A DNA stretch of 64,000 bases from the NCBI GenBank assembly GCA_009746045.1, contig RPFO01000104.1, positions 3,426,534-3,490,533 of the forward strand, in the 5' to 3' direction. The position numbers and the translations under genes were made by a program. Below are positions 46,901 to 53,996 of the stretch, piece by piece (position 1 is the stretch's first letter; the number at the start of each line of letters is the position of its first letter). The notes below the pieces were generated by a model. It had not been told where the DNA came from. It ran no database searches and was given only the letters and a program-made list of their open reading frames with translations. Source of the stretch: Mesostigma viride (lineage: Eukaryota; Streptophyta; Mesostigmatophyceae; Mesostigmatales; Mesostigmataceae).

Positions 46901-47155
46901 GTGGTGGTGGGGTGGGGCGGGTGGGGGGTGGGGGGTGGGGGGGGTGGCGGTGCCGGTGGTGGTGGTGGTGGTGGTGGTGGTGGTGGTGGTGGTGGTGGTG
47001 GTGGTGGTGGTGGTGGTGGTGGTGGTGGTGGTGGTGGTGGTGGTGGTGGTGGTGGTGGTGGTGGTGGTGGTGGTGGTGGTGGTGGTGGTGGTGGTGGTGG
47101 TGGTGGTGGTGGTGGTGGTGGTGGTGGGTGGTGGTGGTGGTGGTGGTGGTGGTGG

Positions 47156-47186
<31 letters not shown>

Positions 47187-50100
47187 GGTGGTGGCGGCGG
47201 CGGCGGCGACGGTGGCAGCGGGGGTGTTGGTGTTGGTGTTGGTGTTGGTGTTGGTGTTGGTGTTGGTGTTGGTGTTGTTGGTGTTGGTGTTGGTGTTGGT
47301 GTTGGTGTTGGTGTTGGTGTGGGTGTTGGTGTTGGTGTTGGTGTTGGTGTTGGAAGGTGGTGGTGGTGGTGGCGGATGTGGTTGTGGTGTTGGGGTGGGG
47401 CGGGTGGGGGGTGGGGTGGGTGGCGGTGCCGGTGGTGGTGGTGGTGGTGGTGGTGGTGGTGGTGGTGGTGGTGGTGGTGGTCGTGGTGGTGGTGGTGGTG
47501 GTGGTGGTGGTGGTGGTGGTGGTGGTGGTGGTGGTGGTGGTGGTGGTGTGGTGGTGGTGGTGGTGGTGGTGGTGGTGGTGGTGGTGGTGGTGGTGGTGGT
47601 GGTGGTGGTGGTGGTGGCGGCGGCGGCGGGGGGGGGGGGGCGGCGGCGGTGGCGGCGGCGGCGGCGGCGGTGGTGGTGGTGGTGGTGGTGGTGGTGGTGG
47701 TGGTGTGGTGGTGGTGGTGGTGGTGGTGGTGGTGGTGGTGGTGGTGGTGGTGGTGGTGGTGGTGGTGGTGGTGGTGGTGGTGGTGGTGGTGGTTTCACCG
47801 ACACGTCCTAGGGGCTTCAGGACGTTAATGGGGTGTCTTTTGGTGTGGTTGGTGGTGTGGGTGTGGGTGTGGTGGTGGTGGTGGGTTAGGGGGTCAGCTA
47901 CACATCCTGGGGTTTGCGGAAGGTGGTGGGTCGTGCGTAATGGGTGGTAGGTGCAGGGTGGTGAGTGGTGGCTGATGTGCGCTCGGCCATTCTTGGTCCC
48001 ATCCTCCCCCACCCTCAACAAAGTGAAAGGTCTATCGCGCCTGCTGTCACCCACCACACACCCACAAGCAAACTAACGTTGCCTTATGGCCACCCCATTC
48101 GCTCCCATCCTCCCCCACCGTCAACTCTGCAGATTACGCACTGCACTCTACGCCAGAAGTGTCCCCAACCGCTCACCCCCACCGGCTCAATCAATCCCTT
48201 ATCCACACCACCAACCACCGCTACCAAAGAACCGTTCACAGCGTCATAACCACCAACTTCAACTCCACAAACCGTTTGACGCGCATGCTGCCCCCCACGC
48301 CCATGCCCACTCAGCCCGGCCGCATGCTCAGAAGGCATTGCCACCATGCCCACGCCAACACCGTCATCGTCACCATCGTATGTCCTAACCCACCTCTAGG
48401 TCTGCATCAAGTTTGTCGCGCATGCATGCTGTCCCCTACGACCGATCCGACCATCCATCAACACAGGGAGACCCCCGACAGCCCAACGACGCCCACCTTG
48501 AGTTCTATGTACAGCTTGTCGCGCATGCTCAAAAAGCACAGCCATCATCACCATCATCATCACCATCACCGTCACCATCGCCATCGCCATCATCATCATC
48601 ACCATCCTGACCCCACCTTGAGCTCTGCGTACAGCTTGTCGCGCATGCTCTCCCCCACGTCCGAGCTGACCACGCCCTTGGCCCCGCCGTACTCCACCAT
48701 GAGCTCGTACAGCACCTCATCCTCTGGGATATACGGCGAGTCCCCCGGTTGCACCCCCCCCCCCGCGACGGGAGTATCCGGCAGCACGGGTGTCAGTAGC
48801 GGGGCCAGCAGATCCTGAGGGACAAACGGCAGCCCCTCGAGCTTCCTCGCGACCTCCACGATGCCATCATCGAGGCGGGCAAACTCGGCTGGATCGTCCG
48901 GCATCGCTAGCATCCGGTACATCCACCCGGGAGCCGAGAATTGGGCCAAGTACTCGCGGACGTCACCCAGCTGCTCGAGCGCTGCGGTGCAAAAGTCCTG
49001 GGGGGGCGGGCACCCGGCCTCGAGCAGCTCCTCGAACAATACTTGCATCTGGTACGCGCGGCGCGTGAGCTGGCGGCAGGACCGCTTGTACACGCGCGCC
49101 GCGTTCGCCAGCGTCAGCATCTCAGAGAGGAGTGAGACGACGCGGTCCCCCGGGAAAGGGAGAGGCTTCCGCATGGCCTTGGAGAGGCGGCGCGCGTGGC
49201 CCTTGGACGCGACCACGGTTTCCACGGCCTTGGCGGCCTTAGTGTTAGCAGCCGAGTTGGGGGTGATGAGGACGGCTGGAATGGCATCCGCCACCGTCGC
49301 AAACGTGCCATTCTGGGCCGGCCCCGGCGCCTGCGAATTCCATGTGTATATGGGTGGTGGTGGGTGCATGGTCGTAGGGGGGTTGGGGGCCCGGGGGGGG
49401 GGGCAGAAGGGGGTTAAGAGGGTTTGTTGATTGGTCACAAAAAAAGTACGATACAATCAGCGACATTGGATCGCCTGGAAAAGTTCCTTCAAGTGGGTGG
49501 GTGGGCGGGCGGGCGGGCGGGCGGGCGGGCGGGCGGGCGGGCGGGCGGGCGGGCGGCGTGGGCGGGTGGTGGGCGGGCGGGCGGGCAGGTGGGCGGGCGG
49601 GTGGGTGGGTGGGTGGGTGGGTGGTCGGTCGGTCGGTCGGTCGGTCGGGCGGGCGGGCGGTGGGCGGGTGGGTGGGCGGGCGGGCGGGCAGGTGGGCGGG
49701 CGGGTGGGTGGGTGGGTGGGTGGGTGGGTCGGTCGGTCGGTCGGTCGGTCGGTCGGCGCGGGCGGGCGGGCGGGTGGGCGGGTGGGTGGGCGGGCGGGCG
49801 GGCAGGTGGGCGGGCGGGTGGGTGGGTGGGTGGGTGGGTGGTCGGTCGGTCGGTCGGTCGGTCGGTCCGTCGGTCGGTCGGTCGGTCGGTCGGTCGGTCG
49901 GTCGGTCGGTTGGTCGGTTGGTCGGTCGGTCGGTCGGTCGGTCGGTCGGTCGGTCGGTTGGTCGGTCGGTCGGTCGGTCCGTCGGTCGGTCGGTCGGTCG
50001 GTCGGGCGGTCGGGCGGTCGGGTGGGTGGGTGGGTGGGTGGGTGGGTGGGTGGGTGGGTGGGTGGGTGGGTGGGTGGGTGGGTGGGTGGGTGGGTGGGTG

Positions 50101-51801
50101 GGTGGTGGGTGGGTGGGTGGGTGGGTGGGTGGGTGGGTGGTCGGTCGGTCGGTCGGTCGGTCGGGCGGGCGGGCGGGTGGGCGGGTGGGCGGGTGGGTGG
50201 GCGGGCGGGCGGGCAGGTGGGCGGGCGGGTGGGTGGGTGGGTGGTGGTGGTCGGTCGGTCGGTCGGTCGGTCGGTCGGGCGGGCGGCGGGCGAGCGGGTG
50301 GGCGGGTGGGTGGGCGGGCGGGCGGGCAGGTGGGCGGGCGGGTGGGTGGGTGGGTGGGTGGGTGGTCGGTCGGTCGGTCGGTCGGTCGGTCGGTCGGTCG
50401 GTCGGTCGGTCGGTTGGTCGGTCGGTCGGTCGGTCCGTCGGTCGGGCGGTCGGGCGGTCGGGCGGTCGGGCGGTCGGGTGGGTGGGTGGGTGGGTGGGTG
50501 GGTGGGTGGTGGTGGGTGGTGGGTGGGTGGGTGGGTGGGTGGGTGGGGGTGGGTGGGTGGGTGGGTGGGTGGGTGGGTGGGTGGGTGGGTGGGTGGGTGG
50601 GTGGGTGGGTGGGTGAGTGGGTGGGTGGGTGGGTGGGTGGGTGGGTGGGCGCGGGCAGTTAGGGGTTGGGTTGAGTTGGGTTGGGTGGTTGGGTGGTTGG
50701 GCGGGCGGGTGGGCGGGCAGTTAGGGGTTGGGTTGAGTTGGATTGGGTGGATGGGTGGGTCAGGCAACCATCATACATCATGGCTGAACCATGCGTAAAG
50801 TTTGCTCCTTTCTGCCTTGGGCCGGGGAAGTGGCTCCTTGACCATGCCTCCCCTTTCCCCGAGCATAACAGTGTCATCCCAGCCCCAGCCACTCCATGGC
50901 ACCCAGATCATGCTATCCACGCAAAGATGCTATCCCCCGCCAACGCCACCCAAATGGCCATCGTGTGGCTGCTGGCCGGGGTGGCCGCAATCCACTTCTA
51001 CACCAGAATCTAAGAGAAGTGTACATCCCACCCAACCCTACTAGTGTCCTAGCACTACCATACTGCTTTAAGTGGATACTTCAAGTGCTGCTTGAAGTGG
51101 ATGCTAGAGCTACTGCAATCCAACTGATAGTACATGTGGAAAAAGACCCTCAATTATCTTAAAACTGGGAATCCTGAAGTCAGGTATAAGGGAGTAACAT
51201 GTCGGGTATGGGAGCGGGGGGGGGGGGGGGGGGGATCAAATCTGTTTTCCTAGTGCCACCACTGTCGCAATGCCCGAATTCCTGAGGCAGACAAGGCCTC
51301 CTGCCAGACCCACTTCTTCTGATACCTAGGGCGCGATACCTAGGGCCCAATACCTAGGGCCCAATGCCTAGGGCCCAATACCTAGGACCCCGTACCTAGG
51401 ACCCACGCAAGCGATGGCCGCTGTTGTATTTCTAGTGATGTGCCCCAGTAGTGCGACGTGCCCCAGTAGTGCGACGTGCCCAGTAGTGTGACGCGCCCAG
51501 CAGTGTGGCGTGCCCAGTAGCATGGCGTGCCCAATAGTGTGGCGTGCCCCACTAGTGTGACGTGCACATTCTGGCGAGCACGCAAACGCAGCTCGCACAG
51601 GGAGGGAGGCAGCCCGCAGTCGGCTTCAAGAAACACGATTCGGTACCCAGCATGTTCGTTGCATAGCTTGGATCCCTCCCATACGTCGGCAAACGGGCTT
51701 TCATGAAGTGGACAAGGAGAAACGTAACCTACAATGGAGTCCTTGCTTTCACTCACCTTTGTATCCGGACCGTTTGCGGGCTGTGACACGCAACAACCCA
51801 T
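31987..51801 (-). CDS. NLR-like protein: putative lipidated N terminus, MLKL-like four-helix bundle, STAND NTPase, C-terminal TPRs
   Basis: Exons (minus strand): E1 51801-51568 (probable), E2 49330-48617, E3 46433-46294, E4 44571-43971, E5 43185-41263, E6 38971-37636, E7 36958-36770, E8 35970-35906, E9 34355-34173, E10 32196-31987. Phases match throughout, giving 1,864 codons and a stop. E1 starts MGCCVSQP, a dual acylation type. In E2 (about residues 140-250) [40 protein letters not shown] and [14 protein letters not shown] follow the spacing of the MLKL N-terminal bundle. E3-E4 hold a helical linker ([31 protein letters not shown]). E5 carries the P-loop GAQGVGKLS (about 585), a Walker-B-like [25 protein letters not shown] and a winged-helix-like [16 protein letters not shown], with large disordered inserts. 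E6 continues [21 protein letters not shown]9-E10 form TPRs ([40 protein letters not shown]) and an acidic tail. Role in immunity or cell death is inferred. E1 linkage rests on phase and position; E8 uses AAG/GTTGGT sites. Weakest parts: E1, E8. Confidence 0.8.
32289..32740. repeat. (CCCT)n array in NLR-like intron E9-E10
   Basis: About 450 bp of CCTC/CCCT tetramers with occasional three- or five-base slips. Open in every frame on both strands; not coding. Confidence 0.97.
33147..33907. mobile_element. Foldback (long inverted repeat) element, about 760 bp, in intron E9-E10
   Basis: The left arm (33147 to about 33445) begins TTACTGTTTTTGTTTTCAGG; the right arm, read inward from 33907, begins TTACTGTTTTTCTTTTCAGG. 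The arms are similar throughout (GAGACCAGCCATA/GAGACCAGTCATA, GGGCAGTCAGTT, AAGAGTTGGGTACAATA, CGTGGGCATAGTCGAATG). A middle of about 140 bp holds a smaller inverted pair (CTTCTTCACTTGAAGAAG). It has no coding capacity and resembles a MITE or foldback transposon. Target duplication unclear. Confidence 0.85.
34440..34472. repeat. AGATTAGATA microrepeat
   Basis: Three or so tandem AGATTAGATA units inside intron E8-E9. Confidence 0.8.
34740..35225. repeat. 63-bp tandem repeat, nearly eight copies, intron E8-E9
   Basis: The unit contains CATAACACTTGAGTGCATTA, CATAGCACCACAACGCATCA and GATAATGTAGAGA. 63 is a multiple of three, which creates a false 221-codon frame on the minus strand. Confidence 0.95.
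35400..35830 (-). repeat. Donor-side echoes of NLR-like exon E8
   Basis: The E8 end and donor on the plus strand (ACCAACCTCCTCGTTGGTGC at 35900-35919, with CAAGAGACGTACAACACCC just before) recur with changes near 35790 (ACCACCTTCTTGTTGGCCCC), 35532 (TCACCACTTTGTTAGTGCCT, with GGGACGCACAACGCCCACGG before it) and 35425 (CACCCTTTTGTTCGTGGCCC). The 35475-35555 block parallels 35850-35920 for about 80 bases. Confidence 0.75.
36020..36205. repeat. AGA-rich purine tract in intron E7-E8
   Basis: GAAGAAGA-type imperfect purine repeat on the plus strand, which is a long pyrimidine tract on the sense strand. It lies 35-240 bases upstream of the E8 acceptor and may serve as an extended polypyrimidine region. 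Confidence 0.6.
37028..37165 (-). repeat. Acceptor-side echoes of NLR-like exon E7
   Basis: The E7 acceptor region on the plus strand (TTGGGCAATGCCCTCGGAGA, GCTCGGCTGCAAGGG, 36932-36966) recurs at about 37030-37062 (GGGCAGTGCCCTCAGTGAGC, TCTGCTGCGGGGG) and 37121-37150 (TTGGGCAATGCTCTTGGACC). On the sense strand the nearer copy reads CCCCCGCAGCAGAGCTCACT and keeps the CAG; the farther copy has lost it. Confidence 0.85.
37530..37620. repeat. Short tandem repeat directly after the E6 donor
   Basis: Three units of AGGAAGCCAAGGAACAGAAT with AGAAGGGAATCGAAG spacers, starting within about 20 bases of the GT donor at 37635. Confidence 0.8.
38985..39112. repeat. (AAAAAGAG)n array upstream of the E6 acceptor
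   Basis: GAGAAAAAGAGAAAAA-type repeat on the plus strand. On the sense strand it is a 110-base C/T run ending 15 bases from the E6 AG. Confidence 0.95.
39275..40335. repeat. 27-bp minisatellite, about 39 copies, intron E5-E6
   Basis: Unit key parts GGTGGGTGTATTCG and TGGGTCTATCGAT, with G/A and C/G variants. 27 is a multiple of three and the unit has no stop in most frames, so the array reads as IDRPTNTPT on the minus strand and GGCIRGSID on the plus strand. It lies between two firmly spliced exons and is intronic. Confidence 0.97.
40625..41247. repeat. 10-bp minisatellite, about 62 copies, intron E5-E6
   Basis: Unit CCCACAGTAG with CAGCAG, CATCAG and CGCAG variants. On the sense strand it starts about 15 bases after the E5 donor. 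Confidence 0.97.
43600..43893. repeat. (GACC)n array, intron E4-E5
   Basis: About 72 tetramers with only two CTAC interruptions. It is open in all frames (PTDR on plus, SVGR on minus). Confidence 0.98.
44930..45072 (-). repeat. Distant echoes of the E3 donor region
   Basis: The E3 end on the plus strand (CCCACGTACTGCAGGTGCTC, GCGCCAGAACGTGCGCA) is echoed near 45035 (CCAATGTGCTGCAGGTGCAT, TGGCGCAAACGCGC) and near 44925 (CGCGTACTACGGCAGGTGCT, CACGCGCCAACCTGCAC). These lie on the far side of the 21-bp array. Confidence 0.7.
45147..46156. repeat. 21-bp minisatellite, about 48 copies, intron E3-E4
   Basis: The unit is GCCATGCCAGCAAGCAAGCAA with rare GCGAGC and AGGCC variants. It is highly homogeneous. 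Because 21 is a multiple of three it gives false frames of 370 to 480 codons ([14 protein letters not shown]). Confidence 0.98.
46157..46275 (-). repeat. Near echoes of the E3 donor region
   Basis: ACACACTGCAGATGTGCCCC followed by AGAACGTGCGCAAGCAACC (46171-46210) repeats the E3 end. Three further GTGCGCAAGCAACCA-type blocks follow up to 46273. Confidence 0.75.
46603..47796. repeat. (GGT)n and (GGTGTT)n compound microsatellite, about 1.2 kb, intron E2-E3
   Basis: Long GGT runs alternate with GGTGTT runs (about 46785-46870 and 47225-47352) and a repeated linker (GGTGGGGCGGGTGGGGGGTG). The whole GGT / GGTGTT / linker cassette is present about twice, so it is a repeat of repeats. Confidence 0.98.
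48250..48530 (-). repeat. Donor-side echoes of NLR-like exon E2 (three copies, 106-137 bp apart)
   Basis: The plus-strand form of the E2 end (CCCACCTTGAGCTCTGCGTA, CAGCTTGTCGCGCATGCTC, 48612-48651) recurs at 48492-48530 (CCCACCTTGAGTTCTATGTA, CAGCTTGTCGCGCATGCTC), 48388-48429 (ACCCACCTCTAGGTCTGCAT, AGTTTGTCGCGCATG) and 48251-48290 (CACCAACTTCAACTCCACAA, GACGCGCATGCTG). Similarity falls with distance from the exon. The nearer two keep the GT donor. Confidence 0.92.
48540..48608. repeat. (CATCAC)n/(CAT)n microsatellite
   Basis: Runs of CATCATCACCATCAC between the genuine E2 donor and its first echo. Confidence 0.9.
49497..50650. repeat. Compound GGTG/GGCG/GGTC tetramer array, about 1.15 kb, intron E1-E2
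   Basis: Blocks of (GGGT)n, (GGGC)n and (GGTC)n recur in the same order at least three times. It is open in all frames on both strands; not coding. Confidence 0.97.
50651..51400. other. Remaining E1-E2 intron sequence
   Basis: No exon supported. A plus-strand frame ending near 51013 encodes a hydrophobic tail ([19 protein letters not shown]) but has no partner exon. A poly-G run lies at 51218-51233, and a short CCTAGGGCCCAATA repeat at 51320-51400. Confidence 0.45.
51412..51567 (-). repeat. Tandem repeat of about 17 bp starting at the E1 donor
   Basis: On the sense strand GTGCACGTCACACTAGTGGG is followed by GGCACGCCACACTATT-type units for about eight copies. The array begins exactly at the proposed donor. 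Confidence 0.8.
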
Positions 51802-53090
51802 GCCTTGATTCGAACTTCCGGGAAATAGATAATATCGGGGATTATTTCGACATTTTTTGTACGAGGATGCCTATGGATGCTTCCTCGTACAAATTGACGT
51901 CACCCTTCATCCACGACGGCAGCGGTACAGACAAGGGGAGAACCGGGTAATCACATCCCTTCAGCCGTTCCCATGGTGAGTCTAGACCTGGTGTCCTGCG
52001 CTTGCCGCCTACGATCGGGCCTAGCTAGCGTTGGACGTCCTGTTAGCTGCGACCGCCTTTAGGCTTTAGCGTGAAACCACGTTTGAACGTGAACCACGTG
52101 GAATTAGGTTCACGGATCAGCGAGCCGGTACCTGCTCCATGCTATCAGAACTCGATATTTCGAGTTGTTGTTGTTGTTGTTGATTCCAGCGCCGCACATG
52201 GGCAGCAGAGATTCTATAGCGGCCGATGGCCGGATCGTATATCCGATATTCGAGTAAAAGCCGTTGAAAGACTCCAATCGCCACAAGTCAGCATGATACA
52301 GTACTGCTTAGATAATCCGGCGGAGCCCATTTTCGGAAGAACCAAAGGTTCGAAGAAAGGGCGAAGCCAATTTAGTTGGAGAGGTGCGTGAGAAGGGGAT
52401 GCACGATTAGCGTTACCATTGGACGAAACTAAGCCGACGGTGGATCTTTGTTTAAAGTTTTTGCATCTGCGGCTGTAGTGGTACGGTCAGTAGAAAAAGG
52501 TCCATTTTTTTGGGAAACTTCAACCGGCGAGTAGACCATCAACCGAATTTCTTCAAACGGCTAGTTGTATTTTCTTCAAACGGCTAGTTGTATTTTCTTC
52601 AAACGGCTCGTATGTGAAAATGGGCTCCGCCGACGAAAGTTTTAACGTGAAAGTTACAACGCACGTTACTTGACTACCTATGTCTACAATACTTGCTTGT
52701 TTGTACGGCGTTGCTATCCTCCTGTACGGCGTTGACTCTGATGGCTCAAGGCTGAAGGCCTGCCGGGCGCCTGCGCTTGGCAACGGACAAACCAAGGGAC
52801 AAACTGATAACGGGCAGTTGCACGACGGACATGGGCGACCCTGCGCTGCCCGTGAAACGAGTGCAACGGATACCAACGGATCGAGTGGTGATTCTAGTAG
52901 GAGGGGTGGCATGCCCGGGCAAAATTTCCTGGAACCGCGGTACCAGAGAGGGTTGTCCCAGGGGCTGACGGTGGTGGATTTTCGCGGGGCCCATGGTTAA
53001 CCGCGGGGTTTGACGGTCAAAAACTTGCCGGTGGCGGTTCGTGGGCCCTGGGTGATCAGAACCGTCTTTTACTACATGCCAGTAGAAATC
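51802..53090. other. Divergent intergenic region between the NLR-like gene and the FSP1-like gene, proximal part
   Basis: Holds a (GTT)n/CCGCACATGGGCAGCAGAG repeat copy (52165-52217), a TTCTTCAAACGGCTAGTTGTA triplet repeat (52550-52610), and near-repeats of AACGTGAA. No gene recognised; the region should contain both promoters. Confidence 0.5.
52165..52217 (-). repeat. Dispersed (GTT)n / CCCATGTGCGGCG repeat copy
   Basis: TTGTTGTTGTTGTTGTTGAT then TCCAGCGCCGCACATGGGCA and GCAGAGATTCTATA. Same family as 8990-9065 and 19850-20420. Confidence 0.75.
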
Positions 53091-53346
53091 TGCCACGTGT
53101 AATATGTTAGACTAGGGCTGTACGTCACGCCGGGTTGGCTCAGGACCGTGGTAGCCTATGGACCAGTAGAAGTATGCCACGTGGATAATATTGTAGGTAC
53201 TGTACCTGTGCCTGCCACGTGGCTTTTCACGGCCGCCACGTGCGAAGTCACTTGAACCATCAGGCGCATGCCACGTCATCATGTGCATCATGTGTGCGTC
53301 AGGTGTGTGCATCATGTGGGTTTGTTTTGAGGGCTGTTGCCACGTG
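53091..53346. promoter_or_regulatory. Cluster of GCCACGTG (G-box) motifs upstream of the FSP1-like gene
   Basis: CACGTG occurs at 53093-53098, 53178-53183, 53216-53221, 53237-53242 and 53341-53346, nearly always as GCCACGTG, plus a CACGTC at 53272-53277. The cluster lies 650-900 bases upstream of the ATG at 53997. G-boxes are bound by plant-type bZIP and bHLH factors. Part of the cluster results from a tandem duplication of about 86 bp (CAGTAGAAATCTGCCACGTG / CAGTAGAAGTATGCCACGTG). Regulatory function is inferred. Confidence 0.5.
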
Positions 53347-53996
53347 GCAGAATAATGAAGTACGGATAGAGAAGAATAGTGGTAGAATGTTCAGTTTAGT
53401 GGGTAGTGTGGATAGTTACCGCAAATAGGAGTCCGAGGGGGTAACCATGGTACCGGCTCTCGGGCTTGCCGGCGGCGGCCGGCGGGTACCATGGTCCTGG
53501 ACGCTACCGTGGTACCAGCAGCGGTGAGTGCCGGTTGCGGTCCACGCGTCATGGTTGGACCGCGGGCCCGGCCTTTTTTGTCCGGCGGTGGTGGTTTTTG
53601 TGACCGCGGACCCTTGGCTGCATGCCACCCCTCCTGATTCTAGTAGTGATTCCACCAGTCAGGCCGCCATGCAACGAAAAGAAAACCCTGGAAAAGACAG
53701 TAGAGAGCTTCCTCGCTGGACCGCCTGCGGAAAGCAATTAGCCGCGCGGGCTGCTTTTCACCCACGAGGGCCGGCGGCCCGAGTGGTGCGCTCTGCTTCC
53801 AATGGCGCACTCTCAGGCTTACACCAAAAGTGCACTTGTCCCACGCTGGGGACAAGCTGAAGATCTTTTTGATCACGTTGCCCACTGGTCAGCTATCAGG
53901 GCACGTCTCTCGCACTGAGTTGGCATTCTCAACGACGCCAAGCCTGGTTTCTCGGTTTCGGAGGGGTTTTGCCAACAGTCCATTACCGGATTAAAA

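Noticed and set aside
46509-48057. Poly-Pro/poly-His/poly-Thr and poly-Gly/poly-Trp frames
   Set aside because: All are translations of (GGT)n/(ACC)n in different frames.
49424-50798. [13 protein letters not shown] frames of more than 400 codons
   Set aside because: Tetranucleotide arrays with no stop in any frame; no splice sites or non-repeat coding sequence support them.
50681-51013. Plus-strand frame ending in a hydrophobic segment, possible tail-anchored protein
   Set aside because: The first part is repeat translation, no partner exon or start was found, and it lies inside the probable E1-E2 intron of the opposite gene.
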